Source: UBA5336 sp964492485 (GTDB lineage Bacteria; Pseudomonadota; Alphaproteobacteria; Caulobacterales; Hyphomonadaceae). Taken from it: a DNA stretch of 64,000 nucleotides. Shown here piece by piece: positions 40,255 through 48,778 of the stretch. The position numbers and the translations under genes were made by a program. The notes under the pieces are model-generated. The model saw nothing but the letters and a program-made list of their open reading frames with translations, made no database searches and was not told the DNA's origin. Positions within the stretch are counted from its first letter, which is position 1. Every line of letters starts with the position of its first letter. Location: positions 43,650-107,649 of the forward strand of contig CAZBKM010000009.1 in NCBI GenBank assembly GCA_964492485.1, in the 5' to 3' direction.

Positions 40255-40883
40255 CAGGCCGCCTCTTTCGCACTTGGCAGGCCGAGCCAGGCCTCACAGC
40301 GCGAGACCCAGCGCTCGACCGAGGGAAACTCAGACAGGTCGAATCCGCCCTCATGGGCGACGCGCGTGTAGGCCACCAGGGCCACGTCGGCCAGGGTCGG
40401 GGCGTCACCCACAAGCCAGTCGGTGTAAGTGAGCTGCATCTCCATCACGCCGAGCGCCCGTCGGCCCCGGATCATCAGTTCGGGATCGAGGCGATCGGGA
40501 TCGGCGCCCAGGAACTTCATCCGCGAGCGCCGTACCGCAATGAACGGCTCGTGGGAGGACTGCTCCCAGAACAGCCAGCTCAACATCTGCGCCCTGCGGA
40601 AGGGGTCAGAGGGGATAAGGTCCGACCCGGCCTCCTCGGCCAGATGAAGCATGATCGCATTGGATTCCGGCAGGGCGCGGCCATCGGGCCAGCGGGCCAA
40701 CGGCACCTGGCCGGTCGGGTTCATCGCCAGGAAATCCTCGGTGCGGGTGCCCCCCTCGAAGGGGTCGATCTCGACCCAGTCGTAGGCCACACCGAGCGCG
40801 TCGGCGATCCAGCGCGGCTTGAGGCAGTTGCCGCTGTTGCAGCTGCCATAGAGAGTCAGGCGATCGACGGCGGCGAGGCTCAT
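40254..40883 (-). CDS. glutathione S-transferase family protein in the cys operon
   Basis: The 209-residue product has an N-terminal thioredoxin-like domain (LYGSCNSGNCLKPRWIADALG, NPTGQVPLARW, LPESNAIMLHLAEE) and a helical C-terminal domain (DWLVGDAPTLADVALVAYTRVA), the pattern of beta/theta-like transferases. It overlaps DUF2849 by four bases upstream and cysI by one base downstream, so it is fully embedded in the sulfate-assimilation operon. The usual order has DUF2849 next to cysI. It might use glutathione in sulfite or sulfur transfer, which is inference. Confidence 0.9.
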   Translation of the reverse strand: MSLAAVDRLTLYGSCNSGNCLKPRWIADALGVAYDWVEIDPFEGGTRTEDFLAMNPTGQVPLARWPDGRALPESNAIMLHLAEEAGSDLIPSDPFRRAQMLSWLFWEQSSHEPFIAVRRSRMKFLGADPDRLDPELMIRGRRALGVMEMQLTYTDWLVGDAPTLADVALVAYTRVAHEGGFDLSEFPSVERWVSRCEAWLGLPSAKEAA

Positions 40884-41197
40884 CTGGCGGGCTCCTTGCG
40901 GAATTCGGGATGGATTGTGGGGCCTTCGGCGCGGATGCGTTCCCGCAGGGTTTCCCGCCCGGCAATCGTCCCGTCGACGGTGACCTCCATGAAGTAGGGC
41001 TCGGTGACGACGGTTTCGTCGGCCGCCGCGGCGGCCAGGCGCGTATCCGCCGCGTCGCCAGTGAACACGCCGGCCTCACGCGGATCGCGGGTCCAGCAAC
41101 CGGTTTCCGTCAGATAGACGCAGGCTCCGGTGGCGGTTTCCCAGCCCGTGATTGCCTTGGGCGTCTCGGGTTTCAGTTTCGGACGTGCGGATGTCAT
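40880..41197 (-). CDS. DUF2849 family protein
   Basis: A 105-residue protein with the family pattern ITGWETATGACVYLTETGCW, an Ala-rich helix and PYFMEVTVDGTIAGRETLRERIRAEGPTIH. DUF2849 is found next to cysG and cysI in alphaproteobacteria and is thought to belong to the sulfite reductase pathway, with no known activity. It overlaps cysG and the transferase gene by four bases each. Confidence 0.88.
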   Translation of the reverse strand: MTSARPKLKPETPKAITGWETATGACVYLTETGCWTRDPREAGVFTGDAADTRLAAAAADETVVTEPYFMEVTVDGTIAGRETLRERIRAEGPTIHPEFRKEPAR

Positions 41198-42585
41198 GCG
41201 GCCACCTCAAATGCCTTTCGGGCGACGGCATCCATTGCCATGCCGGCGACCTCGCCGATGATGAGGAGGGCCGGGCCCTCGATCCGGTTGCGGGTGATGA
41301 GCTCGCCCAGTTCCGACAGCGTACCGAATGCCCGCACCTCATCCGGGCGGCTGCCGTTCTCGATCACGGCAACCGGTGTGGAGGCCGCTCGTCCCGCCGC
41401 GATCAGGCGTTCCGAGATGACGGGCGCAGTACCGACGCCCATGAAGACGACGACGGTCTGGCCTGGGCGCGCCAGCGCCGTCCAGTCCAGGTCGGGCACG
41501 CCACCCTGGCGGGCATGGCCGGTGACGAAGGTCAGGGTCTGGGCGTGATCGCGGTGGGTCAGCGCCACACCTGCGGTGGCTGCGCAGCCGAGCGCCGAAG
41601 AGATGCCTGGGACCACGTGAACATCGATCCCGGCGGCCTGCAGGGCCTGCAGTTCCTCGCCGCCGCGTCCGAAGACGAACGGGTCGCCCCCTTTCAGGCG
41701 CACCACGCGCTGACCGGCCCGTGCGGCCTCGATCAGGCGCGTGTGGATGTCCGACTGGGGCACCATGTGATGGCCCTTGCGCTTTCCAACGGCCACCCTG
41801 GCGGCATCCCGTCGGATGAGATCGAGAATGTCCGGGCCGACCAGTCGGTCGTGGAACACGATGTCGGCCTCCTGGATCAGGCGCAGCGCCTTCAGGGTCA
41901 GGAGTTCCGGGTCGCCTGGACCCGCGCCGACGATGTGGACGACCCCGGCTGGCGTTCTGTCCGCGCCTGCCAGGTCGCGGCGCATGGCGGTCTCCGCACC
42001 ATCCAGATCGCCTGCATAGGCGCGCTCCGCCGCCGGGCCGGTCAGCGTCCGCTCCCAGAACCGTCGGCGGGCCGTACTGTCTTGGATCGCCGCCTTCACG
42101 TCCGGGCGCAGCTTTCGCGCCAGGCCAGCCAGGTCGCCGATGCGCTGCGGCAGCAGGGCTTCCAGCCGGGCGCGGACCGCCTTGGCAAGCACCGGGGCCG
42201 CGCCACCCGAGGCGATGCCGGCGACGATCTCGCCGCGGTCGAGGATGGAGGGGACGGTAAAGTCGCACAGCTCCGGCCGGTCCACGGCGTTGACGGGGAC
42301 ACCATGGATCCGTGCAAGCGCCACGGCGGCTTGCGCCTCGCGATCATCTTCGAGCGCGACAATGGCGAAACGCGCGCCGGTCAGGGCCTCACCAGCGGCA
42401 TCCATGGGCCGGACGACCAACCGGTCGCCGAATTCTTCAGTCAGGTCGGGCGTCAACTCGCCGATGACAAAGATGTCGGCGGGGGTCTTTGCGACGAGGC
42501 GGATCTTCCGCATGGCTTCCTCGCCGGTCCCGAAAATGACGGCCCGCGACCGGTCCATGCGAAAGAAGGCGGGAAACAGGCGCAT
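41194..42585 (-). CDS. cysG: siroheme synthase (trifunctional CysG)
   Basis: The 463-residue product converts uroporphyrinogen III into siroheme for CysI. The N-terminal part (about 1-200) is the dehydrogenase/ferrochelatase with NAVDRPELCDFTVPSI, although its first NAD loop is altered to IFGTGEEAMRK. The C-terminal part (about 210-460) is the SAM uroporphyrinogen methyltransferase: HIVGAGPGDPELLTLKA, VRLKGGDPFVFGRGGEE, VVPGISSA and THRDHAQTLTFVTGH. It is the first gene of the cys operon; the ATG at 42585 starts the conserved domain. A LysR-type gene is divergent. Confidence 0.96.
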   Translation of the reverse strand: MRLFPAFFRMDRSRAVIFGTGEEAMRKIRLVAKTPADIFVIGELTPDLTEEFGDRLVVRPMDAAGEALTGARFAIVALEDDREAQAAVALARIHGVPVNAVDRPELCDFTVPSILDRGEIVAGIASGGAAPVLAKAVRARLEALLPQRIGDLAGLARKLRPDVKAAIQDSTARRRFWERTLTGPAAERAYAGDLDGAETAMRRDLAGADRTPAGVVHIVGAGPGDPELLTLKALRLIQEADIVFHDRLVGPDILDLIRRDAARVAVGKRKGHHMVPQSDIHTRLIEAARAGQRVVRLKGGDPFVFGRGGEELQALQAAGIDVHVVPGISSALGCAATAGVALTHRDHAQTLTFVTGHARQGGVPDLDWTALARPGQTVVVFMGVGTAPVISERLIAAGRAASTPVAVIENGSRPDEVRAFGTLSELGELITRNRIEGPALLIIGEVAGMAMDAVARKAFEVAA

Positions 42586-42678
42586 GGTCGGTGTCCAGTC
42601 GGAGGGGAAGCCTTGCTCTCCACGAACCGAAATTGTCGCTTGACGCTGGCGCAGCAACCGGCGACCCCTAAGACCTTC

Positions 42679-42693
42679 ATTGAGAAAAACTAT
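42679..42693 (+). promoter_or_regulatory. possible LysR-type binding box between cysG and the LysR gene
   Basis: ATTGAGAAAAACTAT fits the T-N11-A pattern of LysR-regulator boxes and lies just before the regulator start in the 113-base divergent gap. It may let the regulator control itself and the cys operon. The pattern is short and degenerate, so this is weak. Confidence 0.25.
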
Positions 42694-42698
42694 CCCAT

Positions 42699-43631
42699 AT
42701 GCCCGACGCCCAAGATCGCCTGCCACCGTTGAATGCCCTGCGCGCCTTCGAAGTGGCTGCGCGCCGCCTCTCCTTCACGAAGGCGGCAGAGGAACTGAAC
42801 GTGACGCCTGGGGCCATCTCCCAGCAGATCCGCCAGCTCGAGGATTATGCCGGCACGCCGCTCTTCAAGCGCACCGGCCGCTCGGTTCTGCTCACCGATG
42901 CCGCGCAGGAGAGCCTGCCCATGGTCCGCGACGCGTTCGAGCGGATCGCGGAGGCAGGCCGGCTGATGCAGGCGCCCGCCCGCCGGGGACGTGTCATGGT
43001 GTCATGTGCGCCGTCCTTCGCGGCCAAATGGCTGGCGCCGCGGCTCGACAGTTTCCACCAGGCCCATCCGGGGATCGAGGCGTGGGTGTCGGCCGACATG
43101 CAGATCACGGACTTCAATACGGCGGATGCCGATATCGCCATCCGTTACGGGCGGGGGCAGTATGAGGGGCTGAAGGTCGAGCGGCTGATGCAGGAGACCG
43201 TGCTTCCGGTGTGTTCGCCACAGCTCCTGGAAGGGCCCGAGGCGATCCGGCGGCCAAGCGATCTCACGCGCCATACGCTGATCCACGATGAGAGCCCGGA
43301 AAACGATCCCTCCTGCCCCGACTGGGCAAGCTGGTTGCGCGCCCGCGGCGTGACCGATGTCGATGCCAGCCGGGGGCCGAGATTCAACCAGGCGATCCTG
43401 GTGATCGAAGCGGCCGCGAACGGGCGGGGCGTGGCGCTGGCCAAGCGCGCGATCGCGCAGTCCGATCTGGATGCCGGGCGCCTCGTGGCGCCATTCGCCG
43501 ACGGCTCGCATGAGATTGATTTCGCCTACTGGATGGTCTGGCCGAAGGGCCGCCACCTGTCGCCGGATGTCCGCGCGTTCATGAACTGGGTGCGCGCCGA
43601 GGCCGTCCGTGAGGAAGTGGTCGGCGTCTAG
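42699..43631 (+). CDS. LysR family transcriptional regulator (GcvA-like)
   Basis: The 310-residue product has the typical N-terminal HTH (LNALRAFEVAARRLSFTKAAEELNVTPGAISQQIRQLE) and a periplasmic-binding-like effector domain (SCAPSFAAKWLAPRL, IRYGRGQYEGL). This LRAFEVAARRLSFTKAAEEL pattern is that of GcvA-type regulators. Being divergent from cysG it may regulate sulfur assimilation, as LysR regulators often control the adjacent divergent operon, but this is an inference. The effector is unknown. Confidence 0.88.
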   Translation: MPDAQDRLPPLNALRAFEVAARRLSFTKAAEELNVTPGAISQQIRQLEDYAGTPLFKRTGRSVLLTDAAQESLPMVRDAFERIAEAGRLMQAPARRGRVMVSCAPSFAAKWLAPRLDSFHQAHPGIEAWVSADMQITDFNTADADIAIRYGRGQYEGLKVERLMQETVLPVCSPQLLEGPEAIRRPSDLTRHTLIHDESPENDPSCPDWASWLRARGVTDVDASRGPRFNQAILVIEAAANGRGVALAKRAIAQSDLDAGRLVAPFADGSHEIDFAYWMVWPKGRHLSPDVRAFMNWVRAEAVREEVVGV

Positions 43632-43794
43632 CGGTCTGCGGATACACGCCTGGCGTGGCGATGACGGCGTCTTGCTCGCCGCGACGGTCGGGGCTGATCT
43701 GGCCGTTGAGCAAAACTAAAGGGGCCATATGCCGCCTTGTCAGAGCGACCGCGCAAGGGCATGTCCGCCCACGAACGCCCGAAGGAGCCCAGCC

Positions 43795-44649
43795 ATGAGC
43801 CAGTCGAGCACGGCCGCCGCGGCGGCAGCGGCCGCACCGGACGCCTCTGGCGCGTCAGCCACCAGGCCCAATCCGAATGCGCCGAGCGAGGAGACGGTGC
43901 TGTCGGTCCAGCACTATACCGACCGGCTGTTCAGGTTTCGGCTGACCCGTCCCATGACCTTCCGGTTCCGCTCCGGCGAATTCGTGATGATCGGACTGCC
44001 CCGGGAGGATGGGAAACCCCTGCTGCGGGCCTATTCGGTGGCCTCTCCGAACTGGGACGAGGAACTGGAATTCTATTCGATCAAGGTTCCCGACGGCCCG
44101 CTGACCTCGCGGCTTCAGGCGATCCAGCCGGGCGACACGGTACTTCTCGGCAAGAAGCCGACCGGTACGCTGGTGCTCGACGCGCTGACCCCCGGCCGGC
44201 GGTTGTGGATGTTCTCCACGGGCACCGGATTTGCGCCGTTCGCCAGCCTGATCCGCGATCCGGAAACCTATGCGAAGTTCGACGAGGTCATTGTCACCCA
44301 CACCTGCCGCGATGCTGCGGAACTGACCTATGGCTACGACACGGTCGCAGCCGCAAAGGCCGATCCTCTGGTCGGCGAAGAGGCGACGGCAAAGCTCACG
44401 CATTTCGCATCGGTCACCCGCGACGAGACTTTCCCGATGAAGGGGCGGATCACGAAGCTGATCGAGGTGGGGGGGCTGTTCGATGCGCTGGGGGTCCCGC
44501 CGCTCGACCCTGCGACGGATCGGGCCATGATGTGCGGTTCGCTGGAGATGATCAACGACACCAAGGCAATCCTGGAAGCGCGGGGCTTCACCGAAGGGTC
44601 GAATGCGGCGCCTGCGGATTTCGTGATCGAGAAGGCGTTCGCCGGCTAA
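43795..44649 (+). CDS. fpr: ferredoxin--NADP reductase
   Basis: FAD enzyme of 284 residues that exchanges electrons between NADPH and ferredoxin or flavodoxin. Motifs are FRSGEFVMIGLP, LRAYSVASPNWDEELEFYSIKVPDGPLTSRL (FAD binding), GTGFAPFASLIRDPE (NADP binding), CGSLEMI and the C-terminal VIEKAFAG. The first 30 residues are Ala-rich and variable. GAAGGAG supports the ATG at 43795. Close to the cys operon it could provide reduced ferredoxin for CysI; this is inferred from position. Confidence 0.93.
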   Translation: MSQSSTAAAAAAAAPDASGASATRPNPNAPSEETVLSVQHYTDRLFRFRLTRPMTFRFRSGEFVMIGLPREDGKPLLRAYSVASPNWDEELEFYSIKVPDGPLTSRLQAIQPGDTVLLGKKPTGTLVLDALTPGRRLWMFSTGTGFAPFASLIRDPETYAKFDEVIVTHTCRDAAELTYGYDTVAAAKADPLVGEEATAKLTHFASVTRDETFPMKGRITKLIEVGGLFDALGVPPLDPATDRAMMCGSLEMINDTKAILEARGFTEGSNAAPADFVIEKAFAG

Positions 44650-44746
44650 AGGCCGTTTCGAGCCCAGTGGGCACCGGTTAGCGTCAAGAGGCTGCGCCGA
44701 AACCCGACGGCTGCGCATCGTCACGGACGCGGATTGATCCGGAGTA
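44650..44746 (+). repeat. diverged A-C composite repeat
   Basis: Right after the fpr stop, TTTCGAGCCCAGTGGGCACC, GGTTAGCGTCAAGAGGCTGC and then TGCGCATCGTCACGGACGCG, GATTGATCCGGAGTAGCGC align to A and C elements. It preserves the A-linker-C order and position after a stop codon. Confidence 0.7.
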
Positions 44747-44885
44747 GCGCCGGGGCGCCTTCGCGCTTGGCTGACGGGCGTTGCAGGTGACCAACCGCCC
44801 GCCGGTCCGGCTGACCCATGACCGCCCGATGACCGCCCGAAACGGATTGCCGGTTCAGGCCAGGCGTGAGACATCCCGGCCGGCC

Positions 44886-46754
44886 ATGCTTGGTTTCTTC
44901 GAACGCCGACTGGATCCCTTCCGCGATGACATCGGGGACGCCGACGTCACACCGCCGTCCACTTTGGTCGGCTTTTGCTGGTTCTATGTGCGCGAGGCCT
45001 GGCCCTGGCTGCTGACGCTGGCGCTTCTGACGGCCGCCACGGCGGTGACCGAAGTGGTGCTGTTCGGGTTTCTGGGGCAGATTGTCGATTGGCTCGCCGC
45101 TGCGGACCGCGCCACGTTTCTGGCCGATGAGGGGCCTGTGCTGGCCGCCATGGCCGGGTTGTTGCTGGTCGGGCTGCCGGCAGCCGTCACGCTGCAATCG
45201 CTGGTCCTGCACCAGGTGCTGCTGGGCAACCTGCCCATGGCGGCCCGGTGGCGGATGCACCGCCGGTTGCTTGGCCAGTCCATGGATTTCTTCGCGACGG
45301 AGTTTGCCGGACGTGTGGCGACCCGGCTGATGCAGACGGCGCTGGCCGTGCGCGAGACCGTGATCCGAATGCTGGATGTCTTTGTCTATGTGTTCGTCTA
45401 TTTTCTGGCGATGATCGCGCTCGTGGCCAGTGCCGACTGGCGCCTTGCCCTGCCGATCGGGGTTTGGGCGGTGATCTATGGGCTGATCCTTCGCGTCTTC
45501 GTGCCCCGGGTGGCCCAGGTGTCGGAACGCCAGGCGGATGCCCGCGCCGCGATGACCGGCCGGATTGTCGACAGCTATACCAACATCGCCACGGTGAAGC
45601 TGTTTGCCCATGCCGGACGTGAAGAGAGCTACGCGCGCGACAGCATGCGGCGGTTTCTGGCGACGGTGCACCCGCAGATGCGGCTCGTCACCGGGCTGGA
45701 AGTGTTCCTGACGTTGAACAATGTGGCGCTGATCTTTGCCATTTCGGCGCTGGGTATCGGTCTTTGGCTCGAGGGTGCGCTGGGGCTCGGAGCGATCGCT
45801 GTTGGCATCGCGCTGGCGATGCGGATCCATTCCATGTCTGGCTGGGTGATGTGGGAGGTGTCCCAAATGTTCGAGAACATCGGCATCGTGTCCGACGGCA
45901 TGTCGATGATGTCCCGACCGCGTCAGGTCCGTGACGTCCCCGATGCCCGGCCCCTGAGGGTGGAGGGCGGCGCGATCAGCTTCGACAGGGTCCGCTTTCA
46001 CTATGGCAAGGCGGGCGGGGTGATCGAGAACCTGTCGCTTGAGGTGGCGCCGGGCGAGAAGGTCGGCCTCGTCGGCCGCTCGGGCGCCGGCAAGAGCACG
46101 CTGGTCAATCTGCTCCTGCGTTTCCATGATCTCGAGGGCGGCACCATTCGGATCGACGGCCAGGACATTTCACGGGTGACCCAGGACAGCCTTCGCGGTT
46201 CTATCGGCATGGTGACCCAGGACACGTCCCTGCTGCACAGGTCGATCCGGGACAACATCGCCTATGGCCGTCCCGGCGCCACGGATGCCGATATCCGCGC
46301 CGCCCTTCGCCGGGCCGACGCGGGGGAGTTCGTCGACGGCCTGGTCGACCCCCAGGGGCGGCGTGGACTCGACGCCCATGTGGGGGAACGCGGGGTGCGC
46401 TTGTCCGGTGGACAGCGACAGCGGATCGCGATCGCCCGGATCTTCCTCAAGAACGCGCCGATCCTTGTCCTGGACGAGGCGACATCGGCCCTCGACAGCG
46501 AGGCCGAGGCAGCGATCCAGTCGAACTTCGCAGCTCTGATGGAGGGCAAGACGGTGATTGCCATTGCCCACCGTCTGTCGACCATCGCGGCCATGGACAG
46601 GCTGATCGTGCTCGACCGTGGCGCGATCGTGGAGGAGGGCCGCCACGACGCGCTTGTCGCGGCAGGCGGCCTCTACGCCGATCTCTGGGCGCGCCAGTCC
46701 GGCGGGTTCCTGCCGGCGGCTCTGCAGGGCGACGATGTCGACGCTATCGTTTAG
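44886..46754 (+). CDS. ABC exporter, fused membrane and ATPase domains
   Basis: The 622-residue half-transporter has six membrane helices in the first 340 residues (FCWFYVREAWPWLLTLALL to the region ending GLWLEGALGLGAIAV), then an ATPase domain with Walker A GLVGRSGAGKSTL, Q-loop MVTQDTSLLHRSI, signature VRLSGGQRQRIAIAR, Walker B ILVLDEATSALD and H-loop AHRLST. It is of the multidrug/lipid exporter type and presumably works as a dimer; the substrate is unknown. The start is uncertain; ATG 44886 lies just before the conserved N-terminus, with in-frame alternatives upstream (GTG 44781, ATG 44829). Confidence 0.93.
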   Translation: MLGFFERRLDPFRDDIGDADVTPPSTLVGFCWFYVREAWPWLLTLALLTAATAVTEVVLFGFLGQIVDWLAAADRATFLADEGPVLAAMAGLLLVGLPAAVTLQSLVLHQVLLGNLPMAARWRMHRRLLGQSMDFFATEFAGRVATRLMQTALAVRETVIRMLDVFVYVFVYFLAMIALVASADWRLALPIGVWAVIYGLILRVFVPRVAQVSERQADARAAMTGRIVDSYTNIATVKLFAHAGREESYARDSMRRFLATVHPQMRLVTGLEVFLTLNNVALIFAISALGIGLWLEGALGLGAIAVGIALAMRIHSMSGWVMWEVSQMFENIGIVSDGMSMMSRPRQVRDVPDARPLRVEGGAISFDRVRFHYGKAGGVIENLSLEVAPGEKVGLVGRSGAGKSTLVNLLLRFHDLEGGTIRIDGQDISRVTQDSLRGSIGMVTQDTSLLHRSIRDNIAYGRPGATDADIRAALRRADAGEFVDGLVDPQGRRGLDAHVGERGVRLSGGQRQRIAIARIFLKNAPILVLDEATSALDSEAEAAIQSNFAALMEGKTVIAIAHRLSTIAAMDRLIVLDRGAIVEEGRHDALVAAGGLYADLWARQSGGFLPAALQGDDVDAIV

Positions 46755-46817
46755 ACGTCGGGCGTATCGACGTCGGGCCTATAGGCGCCGGGCGTCCCGT
46801 CGCCTATATGGCGCCCC
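46752..46817 (+). repeat. short tandem repeats and a hairpin before the chorismate mutase gene
   Basis: Three imperfect 15-bp units (GACGTCGGGCGTATC, GACGTCGGGCCTATA, GGCGCCGGGCGTCCC) follow the ABC exporter stop. The last ones form a hairpin with arms TATAGGCG (46780-46787) and CGCCTATA (46801-46808), ten bases before the chorismate mutase ATG. It may terminate the exporter transcript or affect mutase translation, since no clear Shine-Dalgarno is seen. Confidence 0.5.
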
Positions 46818-47162
46818 ATGACCCGCGACGACGAGCTTCCGCGCCGCCATACGGCCGCTACAGCGCAGACCATGGACGAGGTGCGTCACGAGATCGACCG
46901 GCTGGACCGGATGCTCGTGACCCTGCTGGCGGAGCGCCAGTCCTTCATGGAGGCGGCCGCCCGGATCAAAGGCGCCCGGGGCGCGGTTCACGACCGCGCC
47001 CGCATCGAGGATGTGGTGGCCAAGGTGCTTGACGCGGCGCACGGCGCGGGCCTGTCGCCGGCGATTGCGGAGCCCGTCTGGCGGACCCTCATCGACCGGT
47101 GCATCGCCTATGAGTTCGAGGCGTTCGACGCGCTGAACGAGGCCGACATCGCCAGCCGGTGA
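46818..47162 (+). CDS. chorismate mutase (AroQ class)
   Basis: Converts chorismate to prephenate for Phe and Tyr synthesis. The 114-residue all-helical protein shows the AroQ pattern: MDEVRHEIDRLDRMLVTLLAERQSFMEAAARIKG with the conserved Arg and Lys residues, and AHGAGLSPAIAEPVWRTLIDRCIAYE. It is monofunctional, not fused to prephenate dehydratase. Its last 55 bases overlap the 3' end of the convergent Hpt gene. Confidence 0.92.
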   Translation: MTRDDELPRRHTAATAQTMDEVRHEIDRLDRMLVTLLAERQSFMEAAARIKGARGAVHDRARIEDVVAKVLDAAHGAGLSPAIAEPVWRTLIDRCIAYEFEAFDALNEADIASR

Positions 47163-47512
47163 GCCAGCGCCGCCGCCGCATCGAGGGCGGCATTCAACGC
47201 CTCGCGGACGTCGGAAAGGACCAGGGCGGTCTGGACCGGGCTCGGCGATCCGCTCCGCCCGACCCGCTCGGCTTCCGCACAGCGTTCGGCAAGCTGGAAG
47301 GCCCCGATCCCCAAGGCCGCACCCTTGATGGCATGTGCGGCGTCGGCCCAGGTTTCGGAGGCCTCTGCCACTGACAGGAGACGACCCCAGATCTCGGCCT
47401 GACCGCGGAAAATCTCGATCACATCGCTCGCCAGACGGGGATCATCGCCGGTCTGCGCGCGCAGGTGGGCGACGTCGAGGACCGGACGGTCCGGGGACGT
47501 GTCGGATTGCAT
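47108..47512 (-). CDS. Hpt domain phosphotransfer protein
   Basis: The 134-residue single-domain protein carries a phosphorylatable His in AAHAIKGAALGIGAFQLAERC, the HxxKG pattern of histidine phosphotransfer domains. It would pass phosphate between a hybrid kinase and a response regulator; no partner is encoded nearby. It is not ChpT, which is longer and of different type. The C-terminal Ser/Ala-rich tail is where the gene overlaps the convergent chorismate mutase gene. Confidence 0.85.
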   Translation of the reverse strand: MQSDTSPDRPVLDVAHLRAQTGDDPRLASDVIEIFRGQAEIWGRLLSVAEASETWADAAHAIKGAALGIGAFQLAERCAEAERVGRSGSPSPVQTALVLSDVREALNAALDAAAALAHRLAMSASFSASNASNS

Positions 47513-47669
47513 GCCGCCGCTCCTCTGCCTCCCTCGAGCCTACCTTAGCCCGGCATACCTTCCGAGCGGTTAAGGCGGCGCATTTGGCCGAACGCGGCGT
47601 TTATGCTACCATCCACAAACAAAAGGAAAGATAGTTCCTGTTCAATCCCAAAACGAGATTGATGCTGCC

Positions 47670-48575
47670 ATGAATGGCGGAAATGGCAACATGACGAAAC
47701 CTCTCGAAGTCGAGGGCATCAACCGTTACCGCGACGCGCCCCGGGCCGCTGATTGGACCGTCGACCAGAAATGGGACGCCTATACCGATCGGGAACATGA
47801 CCGGTGGCGCCGCCTGTATGCCCGCCAGTGTGAGGTTCTCACGGGACGAGCCGCGCCGGCCTTCCTCGCAGGACTGTCGCGGCTGTCGATCGAAGACGGC
47901 ATCCCGCACATGGGGATACTTTCCGATCAGTTGGAGTCGCTGACGGGATGGCGCATCGTCCCGGTGGCCGAGCTGGTGCCTGACGAGGTCTTCTTCGACC
48001 ACCTGGCGCACCGCCGTTTCCCTGCGGGCGCCTTCATCCGTCCGGAGCACCGGTTCGACTACCTGGAGGAGCCCGACGTCTTTCATGACGTGTTCGGACA
48101 TGTCCCCCTGCTCGCCGATCCCGTCTTTGCCGATTTCATGCAGGCTTATGGGCAGGGCGGGCTGCGCGCCGCGGGCCGGGGACAGCTGGCGAATCTAGCG
48201 CGGCTCTACTGGTACACGGTCGAATTCGGCCTTCTCGATACACCGGACGGGCTCCGCCTGTTCGGCGCGGGCCTGCTGTCGTCACCGCGCGAGGCCATCC
48301 ACGCGCTGGACGACCCTGCGCCAAACCGACTGGCATTCGATCTCGAACGGGTGATGCAGACCGACTACCTGATCGACGATGTCCAGCAGACGTATTTCGT
48401 GATCGGGGGGTTTGACGCGCTGAGGGCCGCATGTGCGGAAGATTTCGCAGCCCTCTACGATCGGCTTCGTGAGCGTGCCCCCATCCCGCCCCATGAGACG
48501 CGCCCCGGAGATCGGGTGATCCGCCGGGGCGGCCTGCAGGAGACCGGTCCTTCGCAGGCAGGGCGCGGCCGCTGA
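47670..48575 (+). CDS. phhA: phenylalanine 4-monooxygenase
   Basis: Pterin-dependent iron enzyme that turns phenylalanine into tyrosine. The 301-residue product has the iron ligands in FHDVFGHVPLL (two His) and WYTVEFGL (Glu), and PEHRFDYLEEPDVFHD. It is monodomain, without the ACT regulatory domain of animal enzymes. ATG 47670 is used; ATG 47691 (with GGCGGAAA upstream) is an equally good start. No pterin recycling gene (phhB) lies next to it. Together with the adjacent chorismate mutase it belongs to aromatic amino acid metabolism. Confidence 0.95.
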   Translation: MNGGNGNMTKPLEVEGINRYRDAPRAADWTVDQKWDAYTDREHDRWRRLYARQCEVLTGRAAPAFLAGLSRLSIEDGIPHMGILSDQLESLTGWRIVPVAELVPDEVFFDHLAHRRFPAGAFIRPEHRFDYLEEPDVFHDVFGHVPLLADPVFADFMQAYGQGGLRAAGRGQLANLARLYWYTVEFGLLDTPDGLRLFGAGLLSSPREAIHALDDPAPNRLAFDLERVMQTDYLIDDVQQTYFVIGGFDALRAACAEDFAALYDRLRERAPIPPHETRPGDRVIRRGGLQETGPSQAGRGR

Positions 48576-48648
48576 CTTCTGCCCAGCCGGGCGGGTAGGC
48601 CATATCGGGCGACGATCGCGTCAACCGAACACCAAGACGCTGTAGCGC

Positions 48649-48778
48649 GAACCGGTGCCCACCTCGCTTGGAAACGCTGAGGCAACGCTCTTTCGTTTCA
48701 CTCCAGACCGTCGCTTTACATCATTGGTCTTGCGCAGGTCTCCGTTCGCGACCGAGTCCGTTTGCTCCGAACTTGGTT
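48649..48778 (+). repeat. A-family half repeat followed by B-family repeat abutting the gcrA stop
   Basis: At 48649-48685 GCGCGAACCGGTGCCCACCT, CGCTTGGAAACGCT is a reverse A half. It is followed at 48688-48778 by a B repeat (TTTCGTTTCACTCCAGACCG, TCGCTTTACATC, TTGCGCAGGTCTCCGTTCGC, CCGTTTGCTCCGAACTTGG) that ends at the gcrA stop codon on the minus strand. The arrangement matches that near prs. Confidence 0.8.

Noticed and set aside
44721..46127. 468-codon open frame antisense to the ABC exporter
   Set aside because: Antisense shadow with the same polar bias; the exporter motifs on the other strand are complete.
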